Shown here: piece after piece, positions 42,406 through 53,800 of the stretch
Layout: each line of letters begins with the position of its first letter
How positions within the stretch are numbered: the stretch's first letter is position 1
Assembly (NCBI GenBank): GCA_045539625.1
Contig: JAZQFS010000056.1
Span: 1 to 62,022, forward strand
DNA length: 62,022 bases
From: UMGS1387 sp045539625
Lineage (GTDB): Bacteria; Bacillota; Clostridia; Oscillospirales; CAG-382
Direction: 5' to 3'
Notes under the pieces: generated by a model
What the model was told of the DNA's origin: nothing
The model's database searches: none
What the model saw: the letters and a program-made list of their open reading frames with translations, nothing else
Translations under genes and position numbers: made by a program

Positions 42406-45400
42406 TTATTCAGCAACAGTTATTACAAAATTGTCAACCATATAGCTATAGTTAATAAAATCATCCGTACCGCCCAAGGGGTTAGCATAGATTGAAAGCT
42501 CATCGGAATCACGCTGAGGTGAGGTTGCGTTGACAGTAAAGGTCGCCTTTACTTTTACCCAGCCGTCGCTTGTTGAGAATGTTACAGGCTCAAGCTTTAC
42601 GGGGTGGTCAGCCATGTTCTTGAATGTGCCGTTAACTGTGTCGGCATATCTGGGATTGAGCTGAACGATGATATTTGAAGCATCATTGCCATTCTGGTCG
42701 GTAAGGAGTCTGAAGTCAAACTCTACGTTGTATGTCTTACCGGGAAGGAAACGTGTCTTTGCTCTGAAGTATGTCCATGTTTTCTTTTCGTTACAGGGAA
42801 CAACAAGGTAAGCGTGATTACCGGGTCTTAAATCGTCTTCCACAATTGTAACTGCCGATTCACCGGCTTTGGGATTGGGATTGGGACGAAGATTTGCATT
42901 GCTTACAAGATCCTCTGCATCAGCGTTTGCAATAAAGAAGGGGGATCCTTCATCTACTGCCATAAGCTTTGCCTGATTTTCTGCATTCTTTCTGTTTTCT
43001 TCTTCAATAAAAGCCTTTGTTTCTTCATCGGCAACAAATCTGAGATAGTCGATTTCAAACATACCGCCGAGGTTTGACGGGTCGAAACGAAGCGAGGTGA
43101 TTGTGCTTGCCCAATTGGTATTTGAAGCAGTCTTGACTGCAACAGTATAGAAGCCCTGTGCATCAAGTGTCATATCTGCCCACTTAATCTTAAATGTCTT
43201 CTTCTCATCAGCCGTTGTATCCTTATCGGTTGTGAAATAGATTGAAATATTGCCCTGTGCAGTATTCATCTGTGATTCATCAAGGAAGGTAGGTCTGATT
43301 CTCAGCTGAATTTCATTGTAGTACTTTGCAGTCATATTGATTGATTTATTTGAAATCTGAGCATCATATCCGGTTACACCGTGTGATACAGGGTCAGCTG
43401 TAAGTGTAAAGCAGCCGTTAACAACATTACCCTTTGCAGCACCGGGTACCCAGCCCTCGGTATCACCCGGAATATCAAATTCGTAGGAGAAAGGAACTCT
43501 TGCTGCTAAAATATCATCAAAGTCTATGTCACGTACTTTAACCTTCATAAGGTCGCCGTCAACTGTGTATTCGTATCCGAAGGTGTCGCAGATAAGCTTT
43601 ACGGGTACTGTCACAAGTCCGTCAACACGTTCAATTGCCATGCCCAGCTTTACGTCCTTGCCGTCTACCTTTGCTACATCGCTGCCTACAACAAAGCTCA
43701 TCTTTGAGCCGTTAGCACCGTAAAGGTCAAGAGTGCCGTCTACGATGTTATATTCGGTGTAAAGGTTGAGAAGTGAGTAGAAGCCTTCGGAAGGATTACC
43801 GCCAACGAAGATTTCGTCGCCCACCTTCTTTATAAATTCCTTGCCAAATGATCTTTCGGTGCCGTCAACATCCATTACAAATGTTCCGACGGTCTTATCG
43901 GAAAGGAACTCGATTTTCTTAACCCAGAATTTTCCTGCATAGCTCATGGGGTCAAAACGTAAATCCTTTACCATACCGTTCCACTTAACATTTTTGGAAA
44001 TGTCAATGTAATAATCGTGATACTCGCCGTCACCAATTATTGCTATATTAGGATTTAAGCACTTATCGGCAGTCCATGTTTCTTCGTAATCATGAACAAA
44101 GAAAATCTGGAACTTAGGAGCTGTATCCTTTTCGTACTTAATCTGTACATGCAAATACTTTGCCTCATCGGCATTTACAGCATTATACTCTGCATTGAGA
44201 GTGCTTATAGCGCCGTCATTCGTGGAAGCCGAAGCAAAAAGTGCTTTTTCTACCGGATCATACTCAAACTTGTCGCAGTTCATCTGAATAGTCCACTTTT
44301 TAAAGTCTTCTTCTTTTTCAAAGTCCCAGGTAATAATAGGAATATTATTTTCAACCGCAGAATTAGTACTGATATACTGAGTTCTTCTTATGGGAGTATG
44401 GCGTGCAGGATAGAGATATCCAAGTCTTGCCTTCTGATTGAGAGTAGGCTCTACATCAAAATGCTTTGCATCGTTTGTGCCAGCTACGGATGAGAATACC
44501 GCACGGTTTGCATCAACATATCCAAATTTATGAGTATTGGACGGGAAAATGTAGTGGCCTTCGCCGTATTCATTCCAAGTCGTATAGAACACAAATTTGC
44601 TAATCCAATCCTGTTCTTCCTTGGCATCAATCATAGGCAGGTATTCATCCTTCGCCCACTTTGCTACTTCCACCATATCTTCGGGAGTAATAAGAGGAGT
44701 TCTTCCTTCTGTCCAGCCGATATCATTGAAGCCTACACCGATACAAGGAACAAGCGAAAGACCGTTCTGGTTGTAGCAATCTGTCATCTTTTTCTTCTGA
44801 TAATCGGGCTTGTATGCTTCTTCACCAAACGAGTAGCTTACACGTGCTTCAAATCCTATATCTCTCATGGTCTTGAAGTCCTCTGCCTTTACATTCACAA
44901 ACTGTCCGCAGGCAAGAAGAATAATGCCGTCATAGCCGTAACGCTTAATGTCCTCATTCATAAATTTAACAGCTTCTTTAGCCCCGTCAACACCGCCAAA
45001 GGTATTAATGAACTGCTGATACTGATATATTGTGATAACAGGCTTATTATCAATTGTAAAGTATCTTAAATCGGAGAAGAACCATTCACACCAGTAAGGC
45101 CATACAGACTCATAAAATTCTTTAGATCTGTTTCCCGATATGCCGTTATTTTCCCACATGATCATCATATCCATCATATCGGAATACTTTGCATTCATGT
45201 AGCCGTCAATGATGGCATCGGAAAGCTGTGTTTCCTTGCAAGGATCGGTAACGTATCTGCCATACCAGCAATAGTGCTGGAAGTCAAAGCCGTGTTCAAC
45301 AAGGCATTTGATTTCCCAGTCAGCAACTTCAGGCAGACCTTCATCGTAGTAGCCGAGAACAGGGGTGATTTCCTCATAAGGAGAAATGCAGTCCCAACCG

Positions 45401-47223
45401 TAGTGAGTGCCTTCTCTCCAGAGAGAACATACGCTCATACCCACAAGCCATTCGTCGTCATTTACGGAAACAGGTGTGGGAACATAGTCGGCATAGTCAA
45501 ATACGTTATAAACCTGAACGTCATCAAACCAAAGAACGTCGCCGTTGTTGTTTACAACTTCAATACCGTCAAACTTATCTTCGGTAAATGCTGCTTCAAG
45601 CATCTTCTTGTTATTAATTTTGATTACTGCCTTATCCGTTTCTGTATCCGCTTCAATTCTGATAAGGTGCCATGCTCTGCTGTCATACTTACGGAGAACC
45701 TTATCACCAAACATAAACTGACCGTTTTTAATGTCAACCTTAAGTGCCGTCTTATCTCCGTTCTTAAGAACAACAGCACCGTCCGCAGTCTGTGTGGGAA
45801 GCACAAAGGTTTCATATACGAACTTACCGTCAACTGCATCGAACTTCTTGGTTGCAGCCGCCTTACCGTTCATCTTAACACTGTTTTTGTCCCAGTCAGA
45901 GTTAATTTCCTGAACAGTAACATCACCTGTTACATTCCAGCTATAAGGCTTTTCACCGACTGTATCAATAAGGAAGTCATTATTCACATCGTAATTAACA
46001 TACATATGTGTCTGCTGAATGGAATAAAGAAGCTTATCCTTTTCTGTTGTGGCATAGGTCATTCTTGCAAGGTTCTTTGCAGCTTTGTTCATACCGAATG
46101 TACCTACTTCCTTGCCGTCGATGACAACAAGAGCCTTGTCATTATCAAGGTCAAGCTCAAAATAAACAACTTTTGTTGCACTGATAGGTGAAACAGCATT
46201 TTCGATTGCATATTCCTTGTCACCTACTGCAAAGTATTTGCCGTCACGCAAAGCAAGCTCAAACAGCTGTGCACCGTCAAGGTCGGTGAAGATGATACGA
46301 GCTCCGCTGTTAACGGAAACGGTGAAAACAGAGCTTACTTTAACAACTCCCTTAGTCTGAACTGTAACATCTCTGTGAATTGCTACTCTGCCCTCTTCAT
46401 TGCTGTCGCTGAGAGCGTTATCGGTGGTGTTGTCGCCGTTAACCATCATGCTGTTCATATCTTCATAGTTCCAGCCCGAAGCAAGCATCTTTATCTTGCG
46501 GACGGTTCTGGTCATTGTCATATCATCGATAAGAAAAACAGCCTGGTCTCTGTCGCCGTATTCAAGAAGCTTTCCTTCTTTTCTGTTTTCGGGAAGTGCA
46601 ACACGGTTGATAATTGCCGCAGTTTCACTTCTCTTGATGGGATTTGTGGCATAGAAGTTACCGTAGTCATCTGAGCCGAGAACTACACCTGCTTTATACA
46701 GCATCATAAGCTCATCATAATAAGCTTCATCTTCATCAACATCGGGAATATCCTTGATGTCGTTTTTAGCCGCAAAATAGTCTGCGGGCATTGCCTTTGC
46801 AAACATTACCGCCATTTCATAACGCATAATGTTGCGGTCAAAGTTTTCAAACTGACCTTCTTCAATCAAGCCGTTTTCCTTGGCGTAGGCGATATACATA
46901 TCGTACCACTTGCCGCCTTCAACGCCCTTAATTTCTTTGCCGTTGTAAATTGAGTGTACACGGCTTGCCATGGTAACACCTTCTGCAACGGTAACGTTGC
47001 CTTCGGGAGCAAAAAGAGTGTCGCTCTGTCCGTTCATAAAGCCAAGCTCATACGCTGACTTTACTTCTGCGGCATACCACTGTTTTTCAGGCACGTCTGT
47101 AAACTTGCCCTCGGTATACTCATTTGTCTGAGAAAAGCCTTTTGCCGATGCTGCAGCTGTCAGAGAAACAACAGCCAAAGCAGAAGCAAAAAGCTTCATA
47201 AGTACTGATTTCTTCATACTCAT
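42406..47223 (-). CDS. S-layer-anchored GH99/WbsX-like glycosidase (paralogue C)
   Basis: 1605 residues: signal peptide (1-27, LFASALAVVSLTAAASA), three SLH domains (about 38-215, FTDVPEKQWYAAEVKSAYELGFMNG and ending PIKRSETAAIINR), beta-sandwich segments (220-580), a TIM barrel (590-910) with WREGTHYGWDCI, YYDEGLPEVADWEIK, YCWYG, MMIMWEN and TTWNEYGEG (about 883-889), further beta domains, a copper-amine-oxidase-N-like unit (about 1200-1255) and a carbohydrate-binding-like C-terminus (1270-1605). It is the surface counterpart of the genes at 3871 and 6975. SLH domains would tether it to the secondary cell wall polymer. Activity as an alpha-mannan-type endo-hydrolase is inferred only from the barrel motif. 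Confidence 0.85.
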   Translation of the reverse strand: MSMKKSVLMKLFASALAVVSLTAAASAKGFSQTNEYTEGKFTDVPEKQWYAAEVKSAYELGFMNGQSDTLFAPEGNVTVAEGVTMASRVHSIYNGKEIKGVEGGKWYDMYIAYAKENGLIEEGQFENFDRNIMRYEMAVMFAKAMPADYFAAKNDIKDIPDVDEDEAYYDELMMLYKAGVVLGSDDYGNFYATNPIKRSETAAIINRVALPENRKEGKLLEYGDRDQAVFLIDDMTMTRTVRKIKMLASGWNYEDMNSMMVNGDNTTDNALSDSNEEGRVAIHRDVTVQTKGVVKVSSVFTVSVNSGARIIFTDLDGAQLFELALRDGKYFAVGDKEYAIENAVSPISATKVVYFELDLDNDKALVVIDGKEVGTFGMNKAAKNLARMTYATTEKDKLLYSIQQTHMYVNYDVNNDFLIDTVGEKPYSWNVTGDVTVQEINSDWDKNSVKMNGKAAATKKFDAVDGKFVYETFVLPTQTADGAVVLKNGDKTALKVDIKNGQFMFGDKVLRKYDSRAWHLIRIEADTETDKAVIKINNKKMLEAAFTEDKFDGIEVVNNNGDVLWFDDVQVYNVFDYADYVPTPVSVNDDEWLVGMSVCSLWREGTHYGWDCISPYEEITPVLGYYDEGLPEVADWEIKCLVEHGFDFQHYCWYGRYVTDPCKETQLSDAIIDGYMNAKYSDMMDMMIMWENNGISGNRSKEFYESVWPYWCEWFFSDLRYFTIDNKPVITIYQYQQFINTFGGVDGAKEAVKFMNEDIKRYGYDGIILLACGQFVNVKAEDFKTMRDIGFEARVSYSFGEEAYKPDYQKKKMTDCYNQNGLSLVPCIGVGFNDIGWTEGRTPLITPEDMVEVAKWAKDEYLPMIDAKEEQDWISKFVFYTTWNEYGEGHYIFPSNTHKFGYVDANRAVFSSVAGTNDAKHFDVEPTLNQKARLGYLYPARHTPIRRTQYISTNSAVENNIPIITWDFEKEEDFKKWTIQMNCDKFEYDPVEKALFASASTNDGAISTLNAEYNAVNADEAKYLHVQIKYEKDTAPKFQIFFVHDYEETWTADKCLNPNIAIIGDGEYHDYYIDISKNVKWNGMVKDLRFDPMSYAGKFWVKKIEFLSDKTVGTFVMDVDGTERSFGKEFIKKVGDEIFVGGNPSEGFYSLLNLYTEYNIVDGTLDLYGANGSKMSFVVGSDVAKVDGKDVKLGMAIERVDGLVTVPVKLICDTFGYEYTVDGDLMKVKVRDIDFDDILAARVPFSYEFDIPGDTEGWVPGAAKGNVVNGCFTLTADPVSHGVTGYDAQISNKSINMTAKYYNEIQLRIRPTFLDESQMNTAQGNISIYFTTDKDTTADEKKTFKIKWADMTLDAQGFYTVAVKTASNTNWASTITSLRFDPSNLGGMFEIDYLRFVADEETKAFIEEENRKNAENQAKLMAVDEGSPFFIANADAEDLVSNANLRPNPNPKAGESAVTIVEDDLRPGNHAYLVVPCNEKKTWTYFRAKTRFLPGKTYNVEFDFRLLTDQNGNDASNIIVQLNPRYADTVNGTFKNMADHPVKLEPVTFSTSDGWVKVKATFTVNATSPQRDSDELSIYANPLGGTDDFINYSYMVDNFVITVAE

Positions 47224-47841
47224 TCTCCTTTACATTATAATTTTTACTTTGCTATGTATATTATAACAAAATATGATGCGAAAAGTCAATATTAATTTAG
47301 TGTATATTTCCAAAAATCAAAAATCGTTTAACAACTGTTGGGTGAATATTTGACATAACATTTCCTTTAAGTTTTCAACCAAAAATGTAAATACCGAGTA
47401 TATTTCAATTATTCTTTGTTGTGCCCAAATCTGTACATACAGCACAAAAAATATCCTATGGTAGGTAATATTAAGATTTAAGCAACATACTGACTTCGTT
47501 TTTCAAGCGGGATCAGTTTTGTTTTAGTTTGTATTATTTCATTGTTGTATAAACGAATCCGCACAAAAATATAGATATTGATTTATACCGAAATTTGTAT
47601 AAATTAGTTGTGTGTTTTTTAGTTTTATCAAATTGTATTAAATAAATATGTTGAATGATGGCATACATCATAAATCAGCTTATGTAAAATATAAATTAAA
47701 GTTTAAAAGAAATGCAATAATGCAACCAATTTACATCTATCGCTCATACTTACATTTACAAAGCACGGAAAAATTGTTAAAATATCTAATGTACATGGGC
47801 AAATGGACTGAAGTTATATTTATATAGTGGGAGGTGTATTT
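47224..47841. other. AT-rich divergent intergenic region without a gene
   Basis: About 620 bases between the SLH gene at 47223 (minus) and the peptide gene at 47842 (plus). It is strongly AT-rich, with frequent stops in every frame. It must hold the promoters for both directions, but I found no clear 17-base-spaced pair and no riboswitch motif. Confidence 0.5.
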
Positions 47842-47961
47842 ATGTGCAAAAAGATATATTCAAGACCTGAAATAGATACTGTTGTAATTTCACAAGCGGA
47901 CATTCTTTTATCAAGCGATGTTCTGATTGACGGTTCGGATTTGTTTGGGAAAGATAAATAA
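47842..47961 (+). CDS. Small 39-residue peptide
   Basis: MCKKIYSRPEIDTVVISQAD... ending in FGKDK, with a GGGAGGTG ribosome binding site 7 bases before the ATG and a TAA stop. It is 36 bases upstream of the secreted repeat protein, so it probably shares its transcript. The pattern K-x-Y-x-x-PE-I-x-x-V is reminiscent of short peptides that I recall seeing encoded in clostridial genomes, of unknown function. There is no signal peptide and only one Cys. Confidence 0.6.
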   Translation: MCKKIYSRPEIDTVVISQADILLSSDVLIDGSDLFGKDK

Positions 47962-47997
47962 TATTAAATAAATTACAAAGCAGAGGAGATATTTTCA

Positions 47998-50760
47998 ATG
48001 AAAAAAATATTATCGACAATTATTACATTGGCAATGGTACTTTCCAGCAGTTCTTTTGCAGCTCCCGTGACGGTTGCAACAGTAGAAACAGCTTTGGAAA
48101 GTGGTGAAACACTTTCACCGGGTGAAGGTGTGATGGAAGTTTTCGGTGAAGAAGTTGCAACCGAGCATGGAAGATACGGTTACCTTGCATATAATATAGA
48201 TTTTGATATTGCAACAACTAAAACAAGCGGAAACTATACTGATTTTACGACAAATGCTGCTGTATCGGAAAAAATTGCGTCATTGATACCTGCAAAACTT
48301 AAGGTTGCTGCAGACGAATGTACTGTCGGTGCAGGAACTGACGGCAAAGGCAACTTTATTGTCAACAACACATGGGGTAAACTCGATATGGTAGCAAGTG
48401 ATAAAGACGGAAATGTAACTTCCTTCCCAAAAGGTAAGTATACAGTTGAATGGTCCGTTAAGACTGACGGAACTTGTGATACTGTAAGAAACGTTGTAGT
48501 TGGATATAATTCCGCCACATCCACAAGCTTCCAGAAAATCGGCGAAACTTCACTTATGACATCCGATTATGCCGTGTACAGCTCATCCTTCTACTATGAC
48601 GGCAAAAATATAAATACAACCGAAAGCACAACTGTGAAAAACTTTGATGCAGGTTTTCCACGTATGGCAATATATCCTGTGGACAAGAACACAAAATATT
48701 CTTCATCAAGGTATTATGACTATATAAAAATCTGGTATATGCCCGATATTGAAACAGAACACGAAGAATACGGTTCTCTTGCATACTATCTTGACTTTGA
48801 ACTTAACAGCGGTAAAAGAGAAGGCGAATACAATACATTGTCGCTTATGCCTGCAATATCCCAAAAGCTCAAAGGAATACTTCCTGCATCCACAAAGGTG
48901 TCGGCATCCGGAACAACAGGTAATACAACGGTAGGTACAGACGGAAACGGTGCATATGCAATTGACGGACAGTACCCTATATTGTCTTTCCGAGGATATG
49001 ATGCAAACGGTGCTGCGACATCCTTCCCTGAAGGTATATATACTTTGGAATGGGCAGCAAAGACTGACGGAACATGCAGTACTGTAAGAAACGTTGTTGC
49101 CGTGTACAATGACAGCGATAAAATTGCAGGTGCTGCAGGTGAAACAGGTTATCTGACTGATAAATTCGCAGATTCCACAATAAGCTTTTTGTATAAGAAT
49201 GGAAAGGTTATTTCATATAACGGAACTGTTCTATCACCAATGACAAACGGACTTAAACACTTTGCACTTTATCCTGTAGACAAAAATGCATCCTTCAAAG
49301 GTGCAAGATACTATGATTACGTTAAGGTATGGTATAAGGAAGCAATAGTCAATGTTACCTTTGACCTTGGCGGCAAGACTGTAGCTGACTTTGATACAAC
49401 AGTAAGTGCACCTTACGGAAGTTACAAGCTTTCAGAAGTAAAACTTCCTGATGTCGGAAATGCACGTTTTATGGGCTGGTCAACAGAAAATGGCGGTAAG
49501 ATTGTTGCAACAGACACAGTTGAACTTGGGGCAGACACAACATTTTATGCAATCTGGGATGACTATTACTATGCTCCCGAAAATGAAGCGGCAGGTTCAG
49601 AGCTTGTATTTAATGCACACTTCAACAACGCAGCATATCGCGATGCCGGTAAGCTTACAAATGTTGAAATGTCAGAATTCGGCTATTACGGAGAAGCAGA
49701 CCTTTCCGAAATCGTAAAAGGTGAAGGCACCTCCAAAATTCTGTTTGGCGCAGATGAAAATGACAGAATGAAGTCTGTATGGAGCAATGCTTCAAATAAG
49801 ACTGTAGCCGGCGATGACGAAGTGTTTGTTGTAGATGCACTTGGTGCAAATGTTGCTCAGGTATGGCCAAGAGTTTGTGTAAATACACCTTCAGACTCAT
49901 ACTTTGCGGACGGTTATTATACTCTTACTGCAGAAGTAGGCATTGAAGCAAATGCAGAGTTTGAAAGTGTAAAATATACAGGATTTGTTCTCGGCACAGT
50001 AGACGGTGTTGACAAAACAAGAGCACTCAGCGAAACAGCACTTAAAAATGACGGAAGCAAGCAGTATATTACAACTGAATTCATCATTTATAACGGTTCA
50101 ATGTATGTTCCTTCCACTATGAAAATGACAGGTGATGCACTGGATAAAAATTCAGTGAAAAAGCTTGGCTTCAGCTTTACGATAAAAAGAAAAGAAGGCA
50201 CAAGCACAGGTCAGAATGTAAGAATATTTGCAGACAACTTCAGAATGTACTATAAGCCCATTCATGAGCCAGCTTCTTACTCTGAAAACTCCATAAGAGT
50301 AAACGACCCTGCAGGTATCCGTTTCAAGGCAAGTGTTACAAGTCTTACAAGAAGCTGTGAAACTCTCACCGAATACGGCTTTATTGTGACGAGAAAAGTT
50401 GTTCTTGAAAACAAGAACATCAGTGCTGAAGACTTTACAATGGATAACCAAGCTATGACAGGCGCTTATGTTAAGGGTATAAGCTACGGTACGGTTGACG
50501 GTAAGAAGGTTGACAGAATATTTGAAACAAGCGGTGTTGATACCTTCTTTACAGCGGCGGTTTATAACATCCCCAATGACAAATATGACGACGTTATTGT
50601 TGTAAGACCCTTTGTGAAAATAGACGGAAAAACAATTTACGGTGATCCGATGAGTGCAAGCATTCTTGAAGTTGCTCAGAGAATTGCAAGTAAAGAGGAC
50701 TTTGAAAACTCACCATTTAAAGATACGGTAAATAAAATTCTTAACGGCGAAGAAATCTGA
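47998..50760 (+). CDS. Secreted repeat protein with InlB-type unit and C-terminal shared domain
   Basis: 920 residues: signal peptide (1-21, cut near FAAP); two tandem repeats of about 215 residues (about 48-255 and 256-455; each begins EHGRYGYLAYNIDF or EHEEYGSLAYYLDF, contains KTDGTC-TVRNVV and ends RYYDYxKxWY); an InlB B-repeat-like unit (about 460-525, FMGWSTENGGKI, TTFYAIW); a third beta-domain (530-755); and a C-terminal domain starting NSIRVNDPAGIRFKA shared with the protein at 20579. It is likely a secreted or surface glycan-binding protein; no enzyme motif is seen. It lies between a peptide gene and the SLH gene at 50827. It ends in TGA. Confidence 0.8.
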   Translation: MKKILSTIITLAMVLSSSSFAAPVTVATVETALESGETLSPGEGVMEVFGEEVATEHGRYGYLAYNIDFDIATTKTSGNYTDFTTNAAVSEKIASLIPAKLKVAADECTVGAGTDGKGNFIVNNTWGKLDMVASDKDGNVTSFPKGKYTVEWSVKTDGTCDTVRNVVVGYNSATSTSFQKIGETSLMTSDYAVYSSSFYYDGKNINTTESTTVKNFDAGFPRMAIYPVDKNTKYSSSRYYDYIKIWYMPDIETEHEEYGSLAYYLDFELNSGKREGEYNTLSLMPAISQKLKGILPASTKVSASGTTGNTTVGTDGNGAYAIDGQYPILSFRGYDANGAATSFPEGIYTLEWAAKTDGTCSTVRNVVAVYNDSDKIAGAAGETGYLTDKFADSTISFLYKNGKVISYNGTVLSPMTNGLKHFALYPVDKNASFKGARYYDYVKVWYKEAIVNVTFDLGGKTVADFDTTVSAPYGSYKLSEVKLPDVGNARFMGWSTENGGKIVATDTVELGADTTFYAIWDDYYYAPENEAAGSELVFNAHFNNAAYRDAGKLTNVEMSEFGYYGEADLSEIVKGEGTSKILFGADENDRMKSVWSNASNKTVAGDDEVFVVDALGANVAQVWPRVCVNTPSDSYFADGYYTLTAEVGIEANAEFESVKYTGFVLGTVDGVDKTRALSETALKNDGSKQYITTEFIIYNGSMYVPSTMKMTGDALDKNSVKKLGFSFTIKRKEGTSTGQNVRIFADNFRMYYKPIHEPASYSENSIRVNDPAGIRFKASVTSLTRSCETLTEYGFIVTRKVVLENKNISAEDFTMDNQAMTGAYVKGISYGTVDGKKVDRIFETSGVDTFFTAAVYNIPNDKYDDVIVVRPFVKIDGKTIYGDPMSASILEVAQRIASKEDFENSPFKDTVNKILNGEEI

Positions 50761-50767
50761 TTTTACT

Positions 50768-50800
50768 AACAGCGGATAGCTCAGTCTGTCCGCTGTTTTC
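50768..50800 (+). terminator. Hairpin between the secreted repeat protein gene and the SLH gene
   Basis: Stem AACAGCGGA/TCCGCTGTT with an 11-base loop followed by TTC. It is a weak intrinsic terminator that could lower expression of the downstream SLH gene relative to the upstream one. Confidence 0.55.
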
Positions 50801-50826
50801 TGAAACAAAGCAAAGGAGATAATATT

Positions 50827-53800
50827 ATGAAAATGTTTAAAAAGATTGCCTGTGCTTCTTTAGCTATGCTTGCCGTGACAGCTGTTGTGTCGGCAAAAGA
50901 CTTTGCTAAAACGCAGCAATATAAAGCGGGACAGTTTAATGATGTCCCCGAAAAGCAGTGGTATGCTGCAGATGTGAAGAGTGCATATGAGCTTGGCTTT
51001 GTAAACGGTAAGAGTGACACGCTTTTTGTTCCCGAAGGAAATGTTACGGTTGCAGAAGGAATAACAATGGCAACCCGTGTACACTCCATTTACAATGGCA
51101 AGACAATCGCTGAAAAAAAAGGTGGTAAGTGGTACGATATGTACATTTCCTATGCCCTTGAAAACGGCATGATAAAGGAAGGTCAGTTTACCAACTTCGA
51201 CCGTAATATTATGCGTTATGAAATGGCGATGCTTTTTGCAAATTCTCTGCCTGCCGATTATTTTGCGGCAAAGAATGATATTAAGGATATTCCCGATGTT
51301 GCCAAGACCGAAGATTACTATGATGAGCTGATTATGCTCTATAAAGCAGGCGTTGTTCTCGGAAGCGACGATTACGGTAATTTCTATGCAACAAACCCTA
51401 TTAAGAGAAGCGAAACTGCGGCAATCATCAACCGTGTTGCACTTCCCGAAAACAGAGTAAGCGGTGTTCTTAAAGAATATGGCAACAGAGAACAGGCTGT
51501 TTTTCTTATTGATGACAGCAGTATGACAAGAACTGTACGTAAAAAGCAGATGCTTGCATCGGGATGGAGATATGAGGATATGGGAAATCCGGGTAAAAAT
51601 ACCACAGATTTCACCTCTAATTCATTTAACGACAACAGCGAAGAAGCAAGAGTTGCAATTCACAGAGATGTTACGGTACAGACCAAAGGCGTTGTAAAAG
51701 TTGAATCGGTATTCAACGTTGATAAGCAGGATGGAGCACAGATTATCTTTGCAGACTCTGACGGAACCGAGCTTTTCTGTCTTGAAACAGTTGGCGGAAA
51801 GTATTTTGCAAAGGGTGCAGAAAAGCAGGATACAGGTGTATCGTTGGGTGATGCGTCAAAAACGAAAAACCTTTACTTCGAGCTTGATATTGACAACGGT
51901 ACGGCAAAGGTCGTGATTGACGGTGCTGATGCCGGTATCTATACCATGAACAACAATGCAAAGAACCTTGCGAGAATGACTTATGCTACCACAAGGGAAG
52001 CAAAAATTATTTTTGCGGTGCAAAAGACAAGAATGTATGTAAATTACAGTGTCAATGATGCCTTCTGGTATAATTTTCCCGGTGACAAACCTTACGGCTG
52101 GAATGTATCGGGAAATGTGACTGTTGCAACAATGGAAAGCAGTTATGATACTAACAGCGTAAAAATGGACGGCACATCTTGTGCTTCAAAGAAATTTGAG
52201 GAAATAAAGGATAAGTTCGTCTTTGAGGCTTATGTTCTTGTAACGGAAAAATCCGATGCTGTTCTTTCCTTTAAAAACGCAGATAAAACCGCTCTGAAGC
52301 TTGACATCAAGGATGGAAAAATCTTACTTGACGGAAAAACTGTTAAGGATTTTGACGGAAGAATTTGGCAGCTTATCAGAATTGAGTGCGATACACAGAC
52401 GGGCAAGGCAGTAATCAAGGTGAATAATAAGGCTTGCCTTACTGCAGAGCTTTCTGAAATAGCAGTTGACGGAATTGAATTTGTAAACAACACTAACCTT
52501 CTTTACTTTGACGACGTGGAATTGTATAATACCTACGATTATCCCGATTATGTACCTGCGCCTGCTTCAGTGACTGATGACCGGTGGCTTGTAGGTATGA
52601 GTGTATGCTCACTGTGGAGAGAAGGTACACATTACGGTTGGGACTGTGTTTCTCCTTATGATGAAATAACACCTGTGCTGGGTTATTACGACGAAGGTTT
52701 ACCTGAAGTAGCAGACTGGGAAATAAAGTTCCTTACGGAACATGGCTATGATTTTCCGCACTATTGTTGGTTCATGGGAGGCGGTAATGCTCCAATAAAG
52801 GAAACACCACTTTCCGATGCTGTTGTTGACGGATACATGAATGCAAAGTATTCCGATATGATGAGCATGATGATAATGTGGGAAAATGCCAACTGCACCA
52901 AAACAAACTCAAGCTTTTTCTATAACTATGTCTGGCCTTATTGGTGCGAATGGTTTTTCTCCGATTCAAGATACTTGAGAATTGACAACAAAGCACCTGT
53001 TACAATTTATAAATACGATGTCTTTATTCAAAATATGGGCGGTATGGAAAAGGCTAAGGAAGCTGTTGCCTTTATGCGTGAGGACATCAAACGCTTCGGA
53101 TATGACGACATTATTCTTTTTGGCTGTGCTACTGCTAACGGTTTCTCCAAGGCTCAGCAACAGGAATGTAAAGAACTTGGTATAGAAGCTCTTGTGAGCT
53201 ATACCTTCGGAGAACAGTCATACGAAGCTCAATATCAAAAGGATGCTATGATGAAGTCACATAGTTACGGAGAAATTCCTCTCATGCCGAGTATCGGTGT
53301 CGGCTTTAATGACATCGGCTGGACAGAAACAAGAACTCCGCTTGCTACAGTGGAAGCTCATAAGGATGTAATGGAATGGGCAAAGAACACTTATATGCCT
53401 ATTGTTGCAAAGTCGGCAAAGGAAGACTGGATGAGTAAGTTCGTGTTCCATACCACCTGGAACGAATACGGTGAAGGACATTACATTATGCCTTCAAACC
53501 TCAACAAGTTTGGATATGTTGATGCAAACAGAGCTGTATTCTCATCTGTTGCAGGAAAGGATGACAAGGCTCATTTTGACATTGAGCCAACAGACAACCA
53601 GAAAGCACGACTTGGATATCTGTATCCTGCAAGAACAGTACCTATGAGAAGAGAATTGTTTGTAAAAGATGAAAATGCCGTAGAAAACAACGAGGTTGTG
53701 AAGTGCTGGGATTTCGAAGCACCCGAAACGGTATTTATGTGGAAAAACCTTAAAGACGCAACAGCCCCGCAGTATGATGCAAAAGAAAAAGCTGTTATGG

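Noticed and set aside
45274..46191. A 305-codon open frame on the plus strand
   Set aside because: Antisense shadow of the SLH gene at 42406; composition is Cys- and Phe-rich with no recognisable motif.
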